A stretch of 64,000 nt of DNA from positions 17,393 to 81,392 of the forward strand of contig NZ_QUMK01000016.1 in assembly GCF_010907035.1 (NCBI RefSeq), in the 5' to 3' direction. Under the pieces are notes generated by a model, which saw nothing but the letters and a program-made list of their open reading frames with translations, was not told the DNA's origin and made no database searches. This document shows positions 33,682 to 42,030 of this stretch, piece by piece. Numbering within the stretch: position 1 is the stretch's first letter; each line of letters begins with the position of its first letter. The DNA comes from Rhodopseudomonas sp. BR0M22 (lineage in GTDB: Bacteria > Pseudomonadota > Alphaproteobacteria > Rhizobiales > Xanthobacteraceae). Both the position numbers and the translations under genes were made by a program.

Positions 33682-34467
33682 ATGCAGACCTTCACGCCCG
33701 ACTCGTCGATGGTGTCCGACGTGCTGCCGTCGCCGAATTTCGGCGAGCGCAACAAGGCGCGCCGACCCGACATGATCGTGCTGCACTACACCGGCATGCC
33801 CGACGTCGAAGGCGCGCTGACCCGGCTGTGCAAGGCCGGCACCGAAGTCTCGGCGCACTACGTGGTGCTCGAAGACGGCCGCATCCTGCAATGCGTGCCG
33901 GAATCCAAGCGCGCCTGGCACGCCGGCGTCGCCTGTTGGGCCGGCGAGGAAGACATCAACTCCTGCTCGATCGGTATCGAGATCATCAACAGCGGCCACG
34001 ACTGGGGCTATCCGGACTACCCGCTGCGCCAGATCGCGGCGGTGATCGCGCTGTGCCGCGGTATCATCCTGCGCCGCGACGTGCCCCCGCATCGCGTGGT
34101 CGGCCATTCCGACGTCGCACCGGCGCGCAAGAAGGATCCGGGTGAGAAATTCCCGTGGCGCTCGCTCGCCGCCTCCGGCGTCGGCCTGTGGGTCGAGCCG
34201 GCGCGGATCGTGCCGGGGCCGGCACTGCAGCAAGGCGCCGAGGGCGAGGAAGTGCGGCTGATGCAGCAGGCGCTCACCGATTACGGCTACCGCGTCCCGG
34301 TGAGCGGCAGCTACGACCGCGCCACGACCGACGTCGTTACCGCCTTCCAGCGTCACTTCCGACCGGAGAAGGTCGACGGCATCGCCGATGCATCGACACT
34401 GGCAACGCTGCACACGCTGCTCGACCGGCTCCCGGTCGCGGCCCGCGCGGTCGCTGCGCTGGGCTGA
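33682..34467 (+). CDS. N-acetylmuramoyl-L-alanine amidase (AmpD/AmiD type) with PG-binding domain
   Basis: A 261-residue peptidoglycan amidase. The Amidase_2 domain (about residues 25-165) has the zinc ligands in MIVLHYTG, HAG (RAWHAGVACWAG) and HRVVGHSDVAPARKKDPG. A C-terminal peptidoglycan-binding domain of the PG_binding_1 type follows (EGEEVRLMQQALTDYGYRV, then TTDVVTAFQRHFRP). The start ATG at 33682 (MQTFTPDSS) is preferred over 33589. I see no signal peptide, so it may be cytosolic and act in muropeptide recycling like AmpD, or be exported by an unrecognised route. Its last 115 bases overlap, antisense, the 3' end of the sigma-factor gene. Confidence 0.88.
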   Translation: MQTFTPDSSMVSDVLPSPNFGERNKARRPDMIVLHYTGMPDVEGALTRLCKAGTEVSAHYVVLEDGRILQCVPESKRAWHAGVACWAGEEDINSCSIGIEIINSGHDWGYPDYPLRQIAAVIALCRGIILRRDVPPHRVVGHSDVAPARKKDPGEKFPWRSLAASGVGLWVEPARIVPGPALQQGAEGEEVRLMQQALTDYGYRVPVSGSYDRATTDVVTAFQRHFRPEKVDGIADASTLATLHTLLDRLPVAARAVAALG

Positions 34468-35729
34468 CCGCTCTCCTCCGCCCCCGCCAACACATCGAGT
34501 TCGGCGAGCCTTCGGGCGAAGAACCGCCGCAGCGGCTCGAGCTGGGTCGCGGCTGAGGCGACGCGATACGCAATCCGCGCCTCGTCGCGGCGTCCGAGCC
34601 GGCGCAGCAGATCGGCGCGTACCGCCGGGAGCAGATCGAAGCTGCGCAGCCCGCCGCGGGCGCCGAGCGCGTCGATCAGGTCCAGCGCCCGCGCCGGGCC
34701 GTCGACCATCGCGATCGCCGCGGCGTGATTGAGTTCGATCACCGGCGACGGGCTGATCCGCAGCAGCACCTCGTACAGCCCGGCGATCTGCTTCCAGTCG
34801 GTGTCGTGATGGCTGGCGGCGCGGGCATGCAGCGCGGCGATTGCGGCCTGCACCGCATAGGGCTCCGGCCGGCCCGGCTCGCCCAGCACGGCCTCGACCA
34901 AAAGCAGTCCCTCGGCGATCTCGGCGCGATCCCACAGCGAGCGGTCCTGCTCCTCCAGCAGCACGATGTCGCCGCCGGCGGTGGCGCGCCCGGCGCGACG
35001 GGCGTGATGCAGCAGCATCAGCGCCAGCAGCCCGCGAATTTCGCGACGGCCCGGCATCAGCGCGTCGAGCAGCCGCGCCAGCCGGATCGCCTCGCCGGCG
35101 AGATCGTGCCGCATCAACTGCTCGCCGCAGGTCGCCAGATAGCCCTCGGTGAACATCGAATAGACCACCGCGAGCACGCCGCTCAGCCGCGGCGCGAGCT
35201 GGTCGCGCGCCGGCACCTCGTAGGGAATGCCGGCCAGCCGGATCTTCTGCTTGGCGCGCACCAGCCGCTGCGCCATCGCCTCCTCGCCGACCAGAAAGGC
35301 GCGCGCCACCTCCGCGGTCGACAGCCCGCATACCGTGCGCAGCGTCAGCGCCACCTGCACCTCCGGCGCGAACGAGGGATGGCAGCAGGTGAAGATCAGC
35401 CGCAGCATGTCGTCGTCGAGCGCCGAGGCGTCTGCGGTGTCGCCGTCGCGTTCGGCGTCGAGCAGCAGATGCTGCGTCAACAAATCCTGCTTGCCGCGGA
35501 ATGCGACGCTGCGGCGGATGCGGTCGATCGCCTTGTGGCGACCGACCGACACCAGCCAGGCGCGCGGATTGCCGAGTGGCGGCTCGTGCCGCCAGCGCTG
35601 CAGCGCCTCTGCGAAGGCGTCCTGCAGCGCATCCTCGGCGAGATCGAAATCGCCGACCAGACGGATCAGCGTCGCCAGCGCGCGCCCCGCCTCGGTGCGG
35701 AACAGGATGTCGATCTCGGCCGGGGTCAT
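34353..35729 (-). CDS. ECF sigma factor, ECF42 type with C-terminal TPR-like extension
   Basis: An RNA polymerase sigma factor of 458 residues. Region 2 is at about residues 10-75 (DFDLAEDALQDAFAEALQRW, then NPRAWLVSVGRHKAIDRIRR), region 4 at about 115-165 (LTLRTVCGLSTAEVARAFLV, then AMAQRLVRAKQKIR), and a long C-terminal helical extension of the DUF6596/TPR type follows. The pairing with a DGPF/YCII gene seven bases upstream is the hallmark of the ECF42 group. Such factors need no anti-sigma factor; the extension is thought to control them. The last roughly 40 codons read antisense into the amidase gene, making it longer than the usual 415-420 residues, perhaps after loss of the normal stop. 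Confidence 0.87.
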   Translation of the reverse strand: MTPAEIDILFRTEAGRALATLIRLVGDFDLAEDALQDAFAEALQRWRHEPPLGNPRAWLVSVGRHKAIDRIRRSVAFRGKQDLLTQHLLLDAERDGDTADASALDDDMLRLIFTCCHPSFAPEVQVALTLRTVCGLSTAEVARAFLVGEEAMAQRLVRAKQKIRLAGIPYEVPARDQLAPRLSGVLAVVYSMFTEGYLATCGEQLMRHDLAGEAIRLARLLDALMPGRREIRGLLALMLLHHARRAGRATAGGDIVLLEEQDRSLWDRAEIAEGLLLVEAVLGEPGRPEPYAVQAAIAALHARAASHHDTDWKQIAGLYEVLLRISPSPVIELNHAAAIAMVDGPARALDLIDALGARGGLRSFDLLPAVRADLLRRLGRRDEARIAYRVASAATQLEPLRRFFARRLAELDVLAGAEESGQPSAATARAATGSRSSSVCSVASVDASAMPSTFSGRK

Positions 35730-35736
35730 CGTGGCG

Positions 35737-36093
35737 TCAACGGTGATCCAGCATCCAGATCGGCCGGACCTCGACCGAACCGTGGCGCGCCGACGGGATC
35801 CGCGCGGCGATCTCGAGCGCCGCGTCGAGATCCTTGGCCTCGATCAGATAATAGCCACCGAGCTGCTCGCGGGTCTCCGCGAACGGCCCGTCGGTGACCA
35901 GGGTCTTGCCGTCGCGCACCCGCACCGTGGTCGCGGTCGCCACCGGCCGCAGCCGGTCCCCGGCCTTGAACGCGCCGCTCTCGACGATGCCGCGGGTGAA
36001 GACCTCGTATTCCTTCATCATCTCGCCGTTGATCCGGGTCTCGAGCTTCTCCGCCTCCGCCTCGTTCTCGTAGATCATCAACAGGTACTGCAT
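35737..36093 (-). CDS. YCII-related DGPF-domain protein
   Basis: A 118-residue protein of the YCII/DGPF family. The name-giving motif is visible in LVTDGPFAETREQLGGYYLI near residues 65-84, followed by the conserved IPSARHGSVEVRP. The start MQYLLMIYENE is preceded by AGGAGAC about 10 bases before the ATG. Proteins of this family are almost always encoded beside ECF42 sigma factors and are probable targets or partners of them; the biochemical activity is not known. The sigma-factor gene follows after seven bases, so the two form an operon. It faces away from rnpB, 152 bases off. Confidence 0.9.
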   Translation of the reverse strand: MQYLLMIYENEAEAEKLETRINGEMMKEYEVFTRGIVESGAFKAGDRLRPVATATTVRVRDGKTLVTDGPFAETREQLGGYYLIEAKDLDAALEIAARIPSARHGSVEVRPIWMLDHR

Positions 36094-36209
36094 ATCCGTC
36101 GTCTCCTGGTTGCCGGCGTCATCCGCCGGCATCTGGTCGAACGAGCCGCGCCCGGAACGACAGCGCCACGTTAAAATATTTCCGACCCGGCGCACGAGAC
36201 GTTTCGCGC

Positions 36210-36238
36210 TTGACGATCGCGGCCCGAGCCCGCATGGC
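36210..36238 (+). promoter_or_regulatory. Probable rnpB promoter
   Basis: TTGACG at 36210-36215 fits a sigma70 -35 box. A weak -10 candidate (CATGGC) lies 17 bases downstream, and transcription would then begin near 36246, where the P1 stem of the RNA starts. The -10 is poor, so the assignment rests on spacing and position. Confidence 0.4.
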
Positions 36239-36245
36239 TTGCCGC

Positions 36246-36668
36246 GTCAGTCGGCCGGACGGCCGCTCCGGCAAGTGCCGAAAGGCCGCCGGGGAGGAAA
36301 GTCCGGGCTCCATCGACATACGGTGCCGGATAACGTCCGGCGGGGGCGACCCCAGGGAAAGTGCCACAGAGAACGAACCGCCTCGCCTTTCGGGGCGCGG
36401 TAAGGGTGAAAAGGTGCGGTAAGAGCGCACCGCGTCGCCGGCAACGGGGACGGCATGGTAAACCCCACCGGGAGCAAAACCGAATAGGGACGGCATCGCG
36501 GATAGTTCGCTCCTCGGGGCGATAACTCCGCAGGGTGATGTCAAACCCGCCGTCCGGGTAGGTTGCTCGAGGCGCTGTGCAAACAGCGTCCCAGAGGAAT
36601 GGCCGTCGCGCACCGCCTCCGCAAGGAAGCGGTGCCCTCCAGAACCCGGCTTACAGGCCGGCTGATAC
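36246..36668 (+). ncRNA. rnpB: RNase P RNA (type A)
   Basis: The catalytic RNA that removes 5' leaders from tRNA precursors. Universal elements are all present: GAGGAAAGTCCGGGCTCC (5' core), CAGGGAAAGTGCCACAGA with GAACGAACCGCC, GGTAAGGGTGAAAAGGTGCG, AGAGCGCACCGC, GGTAAACCCC, AGGAATGGCCGTC, and the 3' core CCAGAACCCGGCTTACAGG. The P1 stem pairs AGTCGGCC (36249-36256) with GGCCGGCT (36656-36663). The form and length, about 420 nt, match alphaproteobacterial type A RNA. The exact 5' and 3' ends are inferred from P1. Confidence 0.97.
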
Positions 36669-36674
36669 TTATAA

Positions 36675-36709
36675 GTGAAGGGCTCGGCGTGATGCGCCGG
36701 GCCCTTCAC
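36675..36709 (+). terminator. Hairpin terminator after rnpB
   Basis: A stem of about 15 base pairs (GTGAAGGGCTCGGCG with CGCCGGGCCCTTCAC, one wobble) closes a TGAT loop just after rnpB. There is no T-tract, so it may act as an intrinsic-like 3' hairpin or RNA-processing signal. Confidence 0.7.
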
Positions 36710-36759
36710 CACGCCAAAAGCCGAACTCACGCGAACACTAGACGATTGATTTAAGAATC

Positions 36760-38169
36760 ATGATCGATCTTGCACTATTTATCATTGAACATTTAAGCCT
36801 CGCCGGCCTCACAATCGTGCTCGGCTTAATCTTGGATTATGTCAGTACGCCCACGCTCAAGAGGCAAGCTGTTGACTGGCTCAAGAAAGGGACCCTATCC
36901 ATTCCTCTTCAAGAAATTCTATCCATTTTTCTTTCTGGCTTTCTATTTCGGATATTGGGGAAGGAGCTTTTCAGCATCCGCTTCTTTGTGCGATCCAGCG
37001 CACTATCTTGCCTATTCTTCCTCGTTATCGTCGCACTTCAGTTCTCTTTCCAACGCGAACCATTGAAGCAATTCTCAAACCTCGGCCCTAGCCTATATTT
37101 AAGCTGCTTAGCGTTTACAGTCCTCCTCGCAACGAATTTTGTTATCGACTACATCTCCAATGTGCAGACGATTGTCTTCCTGAGAATGGCCTCCTACAAA
37201 GGACGCCCTATCGAAAGCATCGTGGCATTCTACTCCGACGTCCTGGTAACCTTGGCGATATTCACCTTCTTGTTCCCTGCAGCAATTCTGTTGTGCGCAG
37301 AAATACTTCTAGCTTCCAATACTAAGGTAAAGTTTGCACTGGTAGAAACTTCACCAAAATTCACTCAACTTATTGAGGGCATCGTCCCAAAGCCCATCCA
37401 CGGGACCTTTAGCGCCGACTTAAACTTGCATGCTGTATCGTTCAAGCCGCTCAAGGACGAGGGAACTAAAGATGACGACATCGAGGCGAAAGGACAGATC
37501 TACGTTTACGCAAAGGATCCAGAAGCCGCCATTTCGGTTGCCTCTCAGCAAATAGTTCGCATCAACAAATCCGCAAGAATACTGAACGAAACACCGTCCA
37601 GAATTGAAATTGAAGCAGAAGCCCCAACTCCGAGACTAACTATCGGACTCTTCAAAGCTCTCTATTACGAAAGCTATCGACGTTCGAACATCACGCGAGA
37701 TGGATTTCTAGATATAGTATCTCTAGAACCAACAAGCCTCTCCGCAGACTCAATCACAAATCAAGCACTGAAGCAGATTGTCGACGGAGTAATGGTTTCG
37801 GCCCGATGCATTGACGGCACATGGAAGGAGATTGAAAACCGAAGCAAAAACTTTGAGGTGCCGTGCGAATCTTCAGGGGTGGTTCTGGACAATACAGTTG
37901 AAGGACATCTCTTCACGCTGATGCGCACCGCATCTTCAGACGCAATTTTCCCGATTACGCCATTTTTCATGACATCATTCACGGCGTGCGCTTTGTACTA
38001 CGGCGCTATCTTGATGAGTTTCCTTGGCATCGTCATACTCCGAAGCGCATCCAAACTCTCTAAGTCGCAATACTTAGATTTCGAGAATAAGCCCTTCACA
38101 ATTCTTGGAATGGCTGTATTTCCATTTCTGCTAATAGTTATTGCCTTGACGCAGCAATTTTTACTGTAG
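36760..38169 (+). CDS. AT-rich orphan membrane protein of unknown function, 469 aa
   Basis: A protein of 469 residues that I do not recognise. About five hydrophobic segments lie in the first 185 residues (LALFIIEHLSLAGLTIVLGL; IPLQEILSIFLSGFLFRIL; ALSCLFFLVIVALQF; LYLSCLAFTVLLATNFVI; VTLAIFTFLFPAAILLCAEI). A soluble region of about 215 residues follows, with mixed alpha/beta character (RIEIEAEAPTPRL and others), then two C-terminal hydrophobic segments. Codon and base use are strikingly unlike the neighbours: many AT-ending codons and Lys/Ile/Asn/Ser-rich, against a GC-rich surrounding. It lies between rnpB and an EmrB-type gene without integrase or flanking repeats that I can see. It is probably a transferred gene; a bacteriophage-defence or stress role is conceivable but unsupported. 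Confidence 0.8.
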   Translation: MIDLALFIIEHLSLAGLTIVLGLILDYVSTPTLKRQAVDWLKKGTLSIPLQEILSIFLSGFLFRILGKELFSIRFFVRSSALSCLFFLVIVALQFSFQREPLKQFSNLGPSLYLSCLAFTVLLATNFVIDYISNVQTIVFLRMASYKGRPIESIVAFYSDVLVTLAIFTFLFPAAILLCAEILLASNTKVKFALVETSPKFTQLIEGIVPKPIHGTFSADLNLHAVSFKPLKDEGTKDDDIEAKGQIYVYAKDPEAAISVASQQIVRINKSARILNETPSRIEIEAEAPTPRLTIGLFKALYYESYRRSNITRDGFLDIVSLEPTSLSADSITNQALKQIVDGVMVSARCIDGTWKEIENRSKNFEVPCESSGVVLDNTVEGHLFTLMRTASSDAIFPITPFFMTSFTACALYYGAILMSFLGIVILRSASKLSKSQYLDFENKPFTILGMAVFPFLLIVIALTQQFLL

Positions 38170-38176
38170 CATCCCC

Positions 38177-39775
38177 TCAATGCCCCCCGCCGCCCGCCGC
38201 CGCCATCGGGTTGGCCGGCTTGGCGAGCAGGAACACCAGCGTAGTCAGGCCGAGGTAGAACACCGTCAGCAGGAAGAACGCGTCGCCGTAGCTCATCACC
38301 ACGGCCTGGCGGTGGACGATGCTGGTGAGCTGCTTCAGCGCCATCATCGAGGCGTCGCCCATGCCCTGGAAGCGCTGGGTGAAGGTGTTGAGCAGCTCGA
38401 CCGCCTGGGCGTTGCCCCAGTTCACCTTGTCGTGCAGCCGCGAGATGTGGAAGTCGGTGCGGTTGTCGAGCGCGGTGTTGATCAGCGCCAGGCCCAGCGC
38501 GCCGCCGAGGTTGCGGGTCAGGTTGAACAGGCCCGAGGCGTTCTTGACCCGGTGCGGCGGCAGCGTGCCGAGCGCGATGTTGTTGACCGGCACCATCGCC
38601 ATCATCATGCCGACGCCGCGGAAGATCTGCGGCCACAAGAGCTCGTAGAAATCGAAGTCGCGGGTGATCCAGGTCATCTGCCAGGTGCCGCCGGCGAACA
38701 GCAACAGGCCAACGGCGACCAGAATCCGCATGTCGACCAGCGCCATCAGCCGGCCGACGATCGGCGCGGTGCAGAACATCGCGATGCCGGAGACGAACAT
38801 CGTCTCGCCAATCATCAGCGCGCTGTAGCCGCGCACTTCGGCCAGATAGCGCGGATAGATGTAGGTCAGGCCGTACAGCCCGATGCCGACGCAGAACTGG
38901 AACATGCAGCCGATCGCGAAATTGCGGTCGGTAAAGGCGCGGATGTCGACGATCGGCTCGCGCGCGGTCAGCACCCGCCAGAAGAACGCTATCGCCGAGA
39001 CCGCGCAGACGATCGCGAAGATGAAGATCGACTCGTCGTTGAACCAGTCGTTGCGCGGCCCCTCTTCCAGCACGTATTCGAGCGAGCCGAGGAAGCCGGC
39101 CATGAAGCCGAGGCCCCACCAGTCGAAATGATCGAGCAGCTCGTAATGCGGCTCGTCGAAATCGACCAGCGACAGCACCCCGATGGTGATCAGCACGCCG
39201 GGCACGACGTTGATGAAGAACAGCCAGTGCCACGACATCAGATCGGTGATGTAGCCGCCGACCGTCGGACCAATGGTCGGCGCCAGCGTCGCGACGAGGC
39301 CGATGATGGGGCCGACCAGGTTGAACTTGCTGCGCGGAAACACCGTATAGGCCGAGGCAAACACGGTCGGGATCATGCCGGCGCCGAGGAAGCCCTGGAT
39401 CGCGCGCCACACGATCATCTCGGCGATGGTCGAGGTGAAGCCGCACATCAGGCTCGCAAAGGTGAAGCCGGCCGCCGAGATCGCGAACAGATTGCGGGTG
39501 CCGAGCGCGCGCGACAAAAAGCCGGACAGCGGGATCGCGATCACTTCGGCGATCAGATAGGCGGTCTGCACCCACGAGACTTCACTCGACGACGCCGACA
39601 GGCCGGCCTGAATTTCCGACAGCGACGCCGAGACGATCTGAATGTCCAGGATCGCCATGAACATCCCGAACACCATGATCAGGAACGCGATCAGCCGCGT
39701 CGCCGGGACGTGCTCGGAGGGCTCGGCGGGCGCCGCGGCTGGTGCGTCAGCGGTGGTCGATGCCGACATGCTCAT
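38177..39775 (-). CDS. emrB: MFS multidrug transporter, EmrB/QacA (DHA2) family
   Basis: A 14-segment drug:proton antiporter of 532 residues. The N-terminus is Ala/Pro-rich, then FLIMVFGMFMAILDIQIVSASLSEI gives the DHA2 first-helix motif (D in the membrane), SWVQTAYLIAEVIAIPLSGF and LSRALGTRNLF carry motif A, and IGPTVGGYITDLMSWHWLFFINV is motif C-like. It acts as the inner-membrane part of a tripartite efflux system with the adaptor gene upstream (39925-41202) and an unseen outer-membrane channel. Its 3' end faces the AT-rich gene with a seven-base gap. The likely control is the TetR gene and operator at 41279. Confidence 0.93.
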   Translation of the reverse strand: MSMSASTTADAPAAAPAEPSEHVPATRLIAFLIMVFGMFMAILDIQIVSASLSEIQAGLSASSSEVSWVQTAYLIAEVIAIPLSGFLSRALGTRNLFAISAAGFTFASLMCGFTSTIAEMIVWRAIQGFLGAGMIPTVFASAYTVFPRSKFNLVGPIIGLVATLAPTIGPTVGGYITDLMSWHWLFFINVVPGVLITIGVLSLVDFDEPHYELLDHFDWWGLGFMAGFLGSLEYVLEEGPRNDWFNDESIFIFAIVCAVSAIAFFWRVLTAREPIVDIRAFTDRNFAIGCMFQFCVGIGLYGLTYIYPRYLAEVRGYSALMIGETMFVSGIAMFCTAPIVGRLMALVDMRILVAVGLLLFAGGTWQMTWITRDFDFYELLWPQIFRGVGMMMAMVPVNNIALGTLPPHRVKNASGLFNLTRNLGGALGLALINTALDNRTDFHISRLHDKVNWGNAQAVELLNTFTQRFQGMGDASMMALKQLTSIVHRQAVVMSYGDAFFLLTVFYLGLTTLVFLLAKPANPMAAAGGGGH

Positions 39776-39828
39776 GTCCTCACGGTCGTCCGACCGGGAA
39801 TGTGGTCAATTCAATCCGGCGATGTCTC

Positions 39829-39908
39829 GTCATTGCTAGCGAAGCGAAGCAATCCAGGGCCCGGTGCACTGAGCTGGATTGCTTCGTCGCTTCGCTCCTC
39901 GCAATGAC
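39829..39908. repeat. Family B dyad repeat between the emrA- and emrB-like genes
   Basis: GTCATTGCTAGCGAAGCGAAGCAATCCAG-type left arm pairs with CTGGATTGCTTCGTCGC...GCAATGAC on the right. The same element recurs at 51079-51158 and 53728-53805. Here it sits inside an operon, between the adaptor and transporter genes. Confidence 0.85.
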
Positions 39909-39924
39909 GGTTGATAGAAGCGAG

Positions 39925-41202
39925 TTACTTCGTCTCGCCCGTCCGCGTGTCGACGTCGACATAGACCGACATGCCGGCGCGCAGCAGGTTTTCGCGCGCG
40001 ACGTCGGCGGGAACGCGGATGCGGACCGGGACGCGCTGCACGATCTTGGTGAAGTTGCCGGTGGCATTGTCGGGCGGCAGCAGGGTGAACACCTGCCCGG
40101 CCGCCGGCGACAGGCTGTCGACGGTGCCTTCGATCTTGCGGCTGGAGAACGCGTCGACCGAGATCGCCACCTTCTGGCCCGGCTTCAGCCGGCGAAGCTG
40201 GGTTTCCTTGAAATTGGCGTCGATATACACGCCGTCGAGCGGCACGATATTGGCCATCCGCTGGCCGGCGTTGATGAAGTCGCCGACATTGACCAGGCGG
40301 TTGGAGAACACCCCGGTCACCGGCGCCCGCACATTGGTGAAGGCGAGATCGCGCTCGGCCTTGGCCAGCGCGCTCTGCAGCTCGACGAGCTGGGCGCGGG
40401 CTTCGGCCTGCTGCGCCTTGGTCACTTCGACATTGTCGCGGGCAGCATCGAACGCGGCCTTGGCGGCGGCCACCGAAGCGACAGTCTGATCGCGGCTCGC
40501 CTGCGAGGTCTCGAACACCGCGCGCGACGCGAAGCCCTTGGTGGAGAGCGCCTGCTGGCGATCGAAATCCAGCGCGGCGCGCTTGGCCGCGGCCTCGGCG
40601 GAGTCGAGCTGCGCCTGCGCCTGCTCCACCGCGCTCTGCTGCGCGGCGATCTGGCGGCCGATCCGGGCGATGGTGGCTTCCTGGGTGCCGATCTTGGCGC
40701 GCGCGGAGTCGACCGCGATCTTGTAGTCGCCGTCGTCGATCCGGAACACGACGTCGCCGGCCTTCACCTCGGAATTGTCGCGCGGCAGGATCGCGGCGAG
40801 GTGCCCCGAAACCCGGGCGCCGAGCGTGGTGTTGTTGGCGCGGACGTAAGCGTCGTCGGTGCCGACCATGAAACGGCCGACCAGCATGTACTCGGTGCCG
40901 AAGTAAGCGATTGCGGCCAGCGCCGCGATGCCGACGCCGATCAGCACGAACTTCTTCTTGCTGGGTGGCTTCGCAGCCGTGCCGGGGCGTGCGGCCGGTG
41001 CCACCGGCTCGGTCTCGGCTTCGGGCTCGGGCGGATCGGCCAGCTTCAGCGTCGAAGGATCTTCCAGCAGCGAGCGCAGCGCTTCGGCCTGCGAAGGCGC
41101 GCTTGGCGACGCAGCCGGATGCGGCGCGCCGGCGGCCGATACCGCCTCCCCGTTCTCCGGATCGGGGCGCAGCACGCGGGCAGCTTGGTCGCGTCCGGAC
41201 AT
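39925..41202 (-). CDS. emrA: Membrane-fusion adaptor, HlyD/EmrA family
   Basis: A periplasmic adaptor of 425 residues for the EmrB-type pump. A long Pro/Ala/Glu-rich cytoplasmic N-terminus (about 85 residues) precedes one membrane segment (KFVLIGVGIAALAAIAYFG). The barrel-sandwich lipoyl half-motifs are NNTTLGARVSGHLAAIL and LAFTNVRAPVTGVFSNRLV, separated by a coiled-coil hairpin of about 110 residues. The C-terminal beta-barrel ends near VDTRTGETK. The downstream gene, after about 150 bases with a family B repeat, is the cognate transporter. The TetR operator lies about 77 bases upstream of the ATG at 41202. Confidence 0.93.
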   Translation of the reverse strand: MSGRDQAARVLRPDPENGEAVSAAGAPHPAASPSAPSQAEALRSLLEDPSTLKLADPPEPEAETEPVAPAARPGTAAKPPSKKKFVLIGVGIAALAAIAYFGTEYMLVGRFMVGTDDAYVRANNTTLGARVSGHLAAILPRDNSEVKAGDVVFRIDDGDYKIAVDSARAKIGTQEATIARIGRQIAAQQSAVEQAQAQLDSAEAAAKRAALDFDRQQALSTKGFASRAVFETSQASRDQTVASVAAAKAAFDAARDNVEVTKAQQAEARAQLVELQSALAKAERDLAFTNVRAPVTGVFSNRLVNVGDFINAGQRMANIVPLDGVYIDANFKETQLRRLKPGQKVAISVDAFSSRKIEGTVDSLSPAAGQVFTLLPPDNATGNFTKIVQRVPVRIRVPADVARENLLRAGMSVYVDVDTRTGETK

Positions 41203-41278
41203 CGGGCTCTCCTGAACTCAGTTCACACGACGAAAACACCTGCCGGGCGGTAGTCCTGGCAGGCTTCCTCATCTACCA

Positions 41279-41299
41279 TTGACCGAACGGTTCGGTCAA
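41279..41299. promoter_or_regulatory. Palindromic TetR operator between the pump and its regulator
   Basis: A perfect inverted repeat with ten-base arms, TTGACCGAAC and GTTCGGTCAA, around a single central G. It lies between the divergent emrA-like and tetR-like genes, exactly where an autoregulated TetR protein would bind to repress both. Confidence 0.75.
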
Positions 41300-41382
41300 C
41301 ATAATCTCCTGGCAACAGGGTAGCATTAGAGCGTTTCTGCTCCTGCCCGACATCCGGTGATTTTACGGGACAGGTTGAACCA

Positions 41383-42030
41383 ATGGTTGCGACGGCAGCG
41401 GCTGCGCCGATTCAGGGCGACGAGGACAGCGCCAAGCGACGCCAGATCCTCGACGGCGCGCGCGCGGTGTTCCTGGAGTTCGGCTTCGACGGCGCCAGCA
41501 TGGGCGAGATCGCCCGCGCCGCCGGCGTGTCGAAAGGCACGCTGTACGTCTACTTCGCCGACAAGAACTCGCTGTTCTGCGAGATCGTCGAGCAGGAAAG
41601 CCTGGTTCAGGGCATGCTGTCGTTCGACTTCGTCGCGGATCGCGGCATCGAAGCGACGCTGCAGGCGTTCGGCAACGCCTACATCGGATTGATCTGCAGT
41701 CCGCGTGGCGCTTCGGCGATCCGCACCGTAATGGCGATCGCCGAGCGGATGCCGGACATCGGCCGGCGCTATTACGAGCGGGTGATCGCCAACACCATCG
41801 GCCGGTTCGCGCGCTATCTCGAAGGCCAGGTCGCCGGCGGCATGCTGCGGATCGACGACTGCGAACTCGCCGCCGCGCAGTTCATGCAGACGTGTCAGGC
41901 GACGCTGTTTCTGCCGTTCATCTTCCAGACGTCCGAACCGCCCTCCCCGGAGCGGATCGCGCGCGTGGTCGACAGCGCCGCCGCGATGTTCCTCGCCGCC
42001 TACCGGGCTCCCAAGACAAATTCGAACTAA
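41383..42030 (+). CDS. TetR/AcrR family transcriptional regulator
   Basis: A 215-residue repressor. The helix-turn-helix is at residues about 35-58 (MGEIARAAGVSKGTLYVYF), preceded by KRRQILDGARAVFLEFGF, as expected for TetR proteins. The C-terminal ligand-binding domain is all-helical and includes TVMAIAERMPDIGRRYYERV. It is divergent from the EmrAB-like pump, with a palindromic operator in between. Family knowledge: in Bradyrhizobium, a TetR protein (FrrA) controls an EmrAB pump and responds to flavonoids; this is a plausible relative, not a proven one. Its stop codon overlaps that of the extensin-like gene by three to four bases, tail to tail. Confidence 0.9.
   Translation: MVATAAAAPIQGDEDSAKRRQILDGARAVFLEFGFDGASMGEIARAAGVSKGTLYVYFADKNSLFCEIVEQESLVQGMLSFDFVADRGIEATLQAFGNAYIGLICSPRGASAIRTVMAIAERMPDIGRRYYERVIANTIGRFARYLEGQVAGGMLRIDDCELAAAQFMQTCQATLFLPFIFQTSEPPSPERIARVVDSAAAMFLAAYRAPKTNSN

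Noticed and set aside
36675..38169. An integrative element at rnpB
   Set aside because: Base composition suggests transfer, but I found no integrase, no direct repeat of the rnpB 3' end and no right border.
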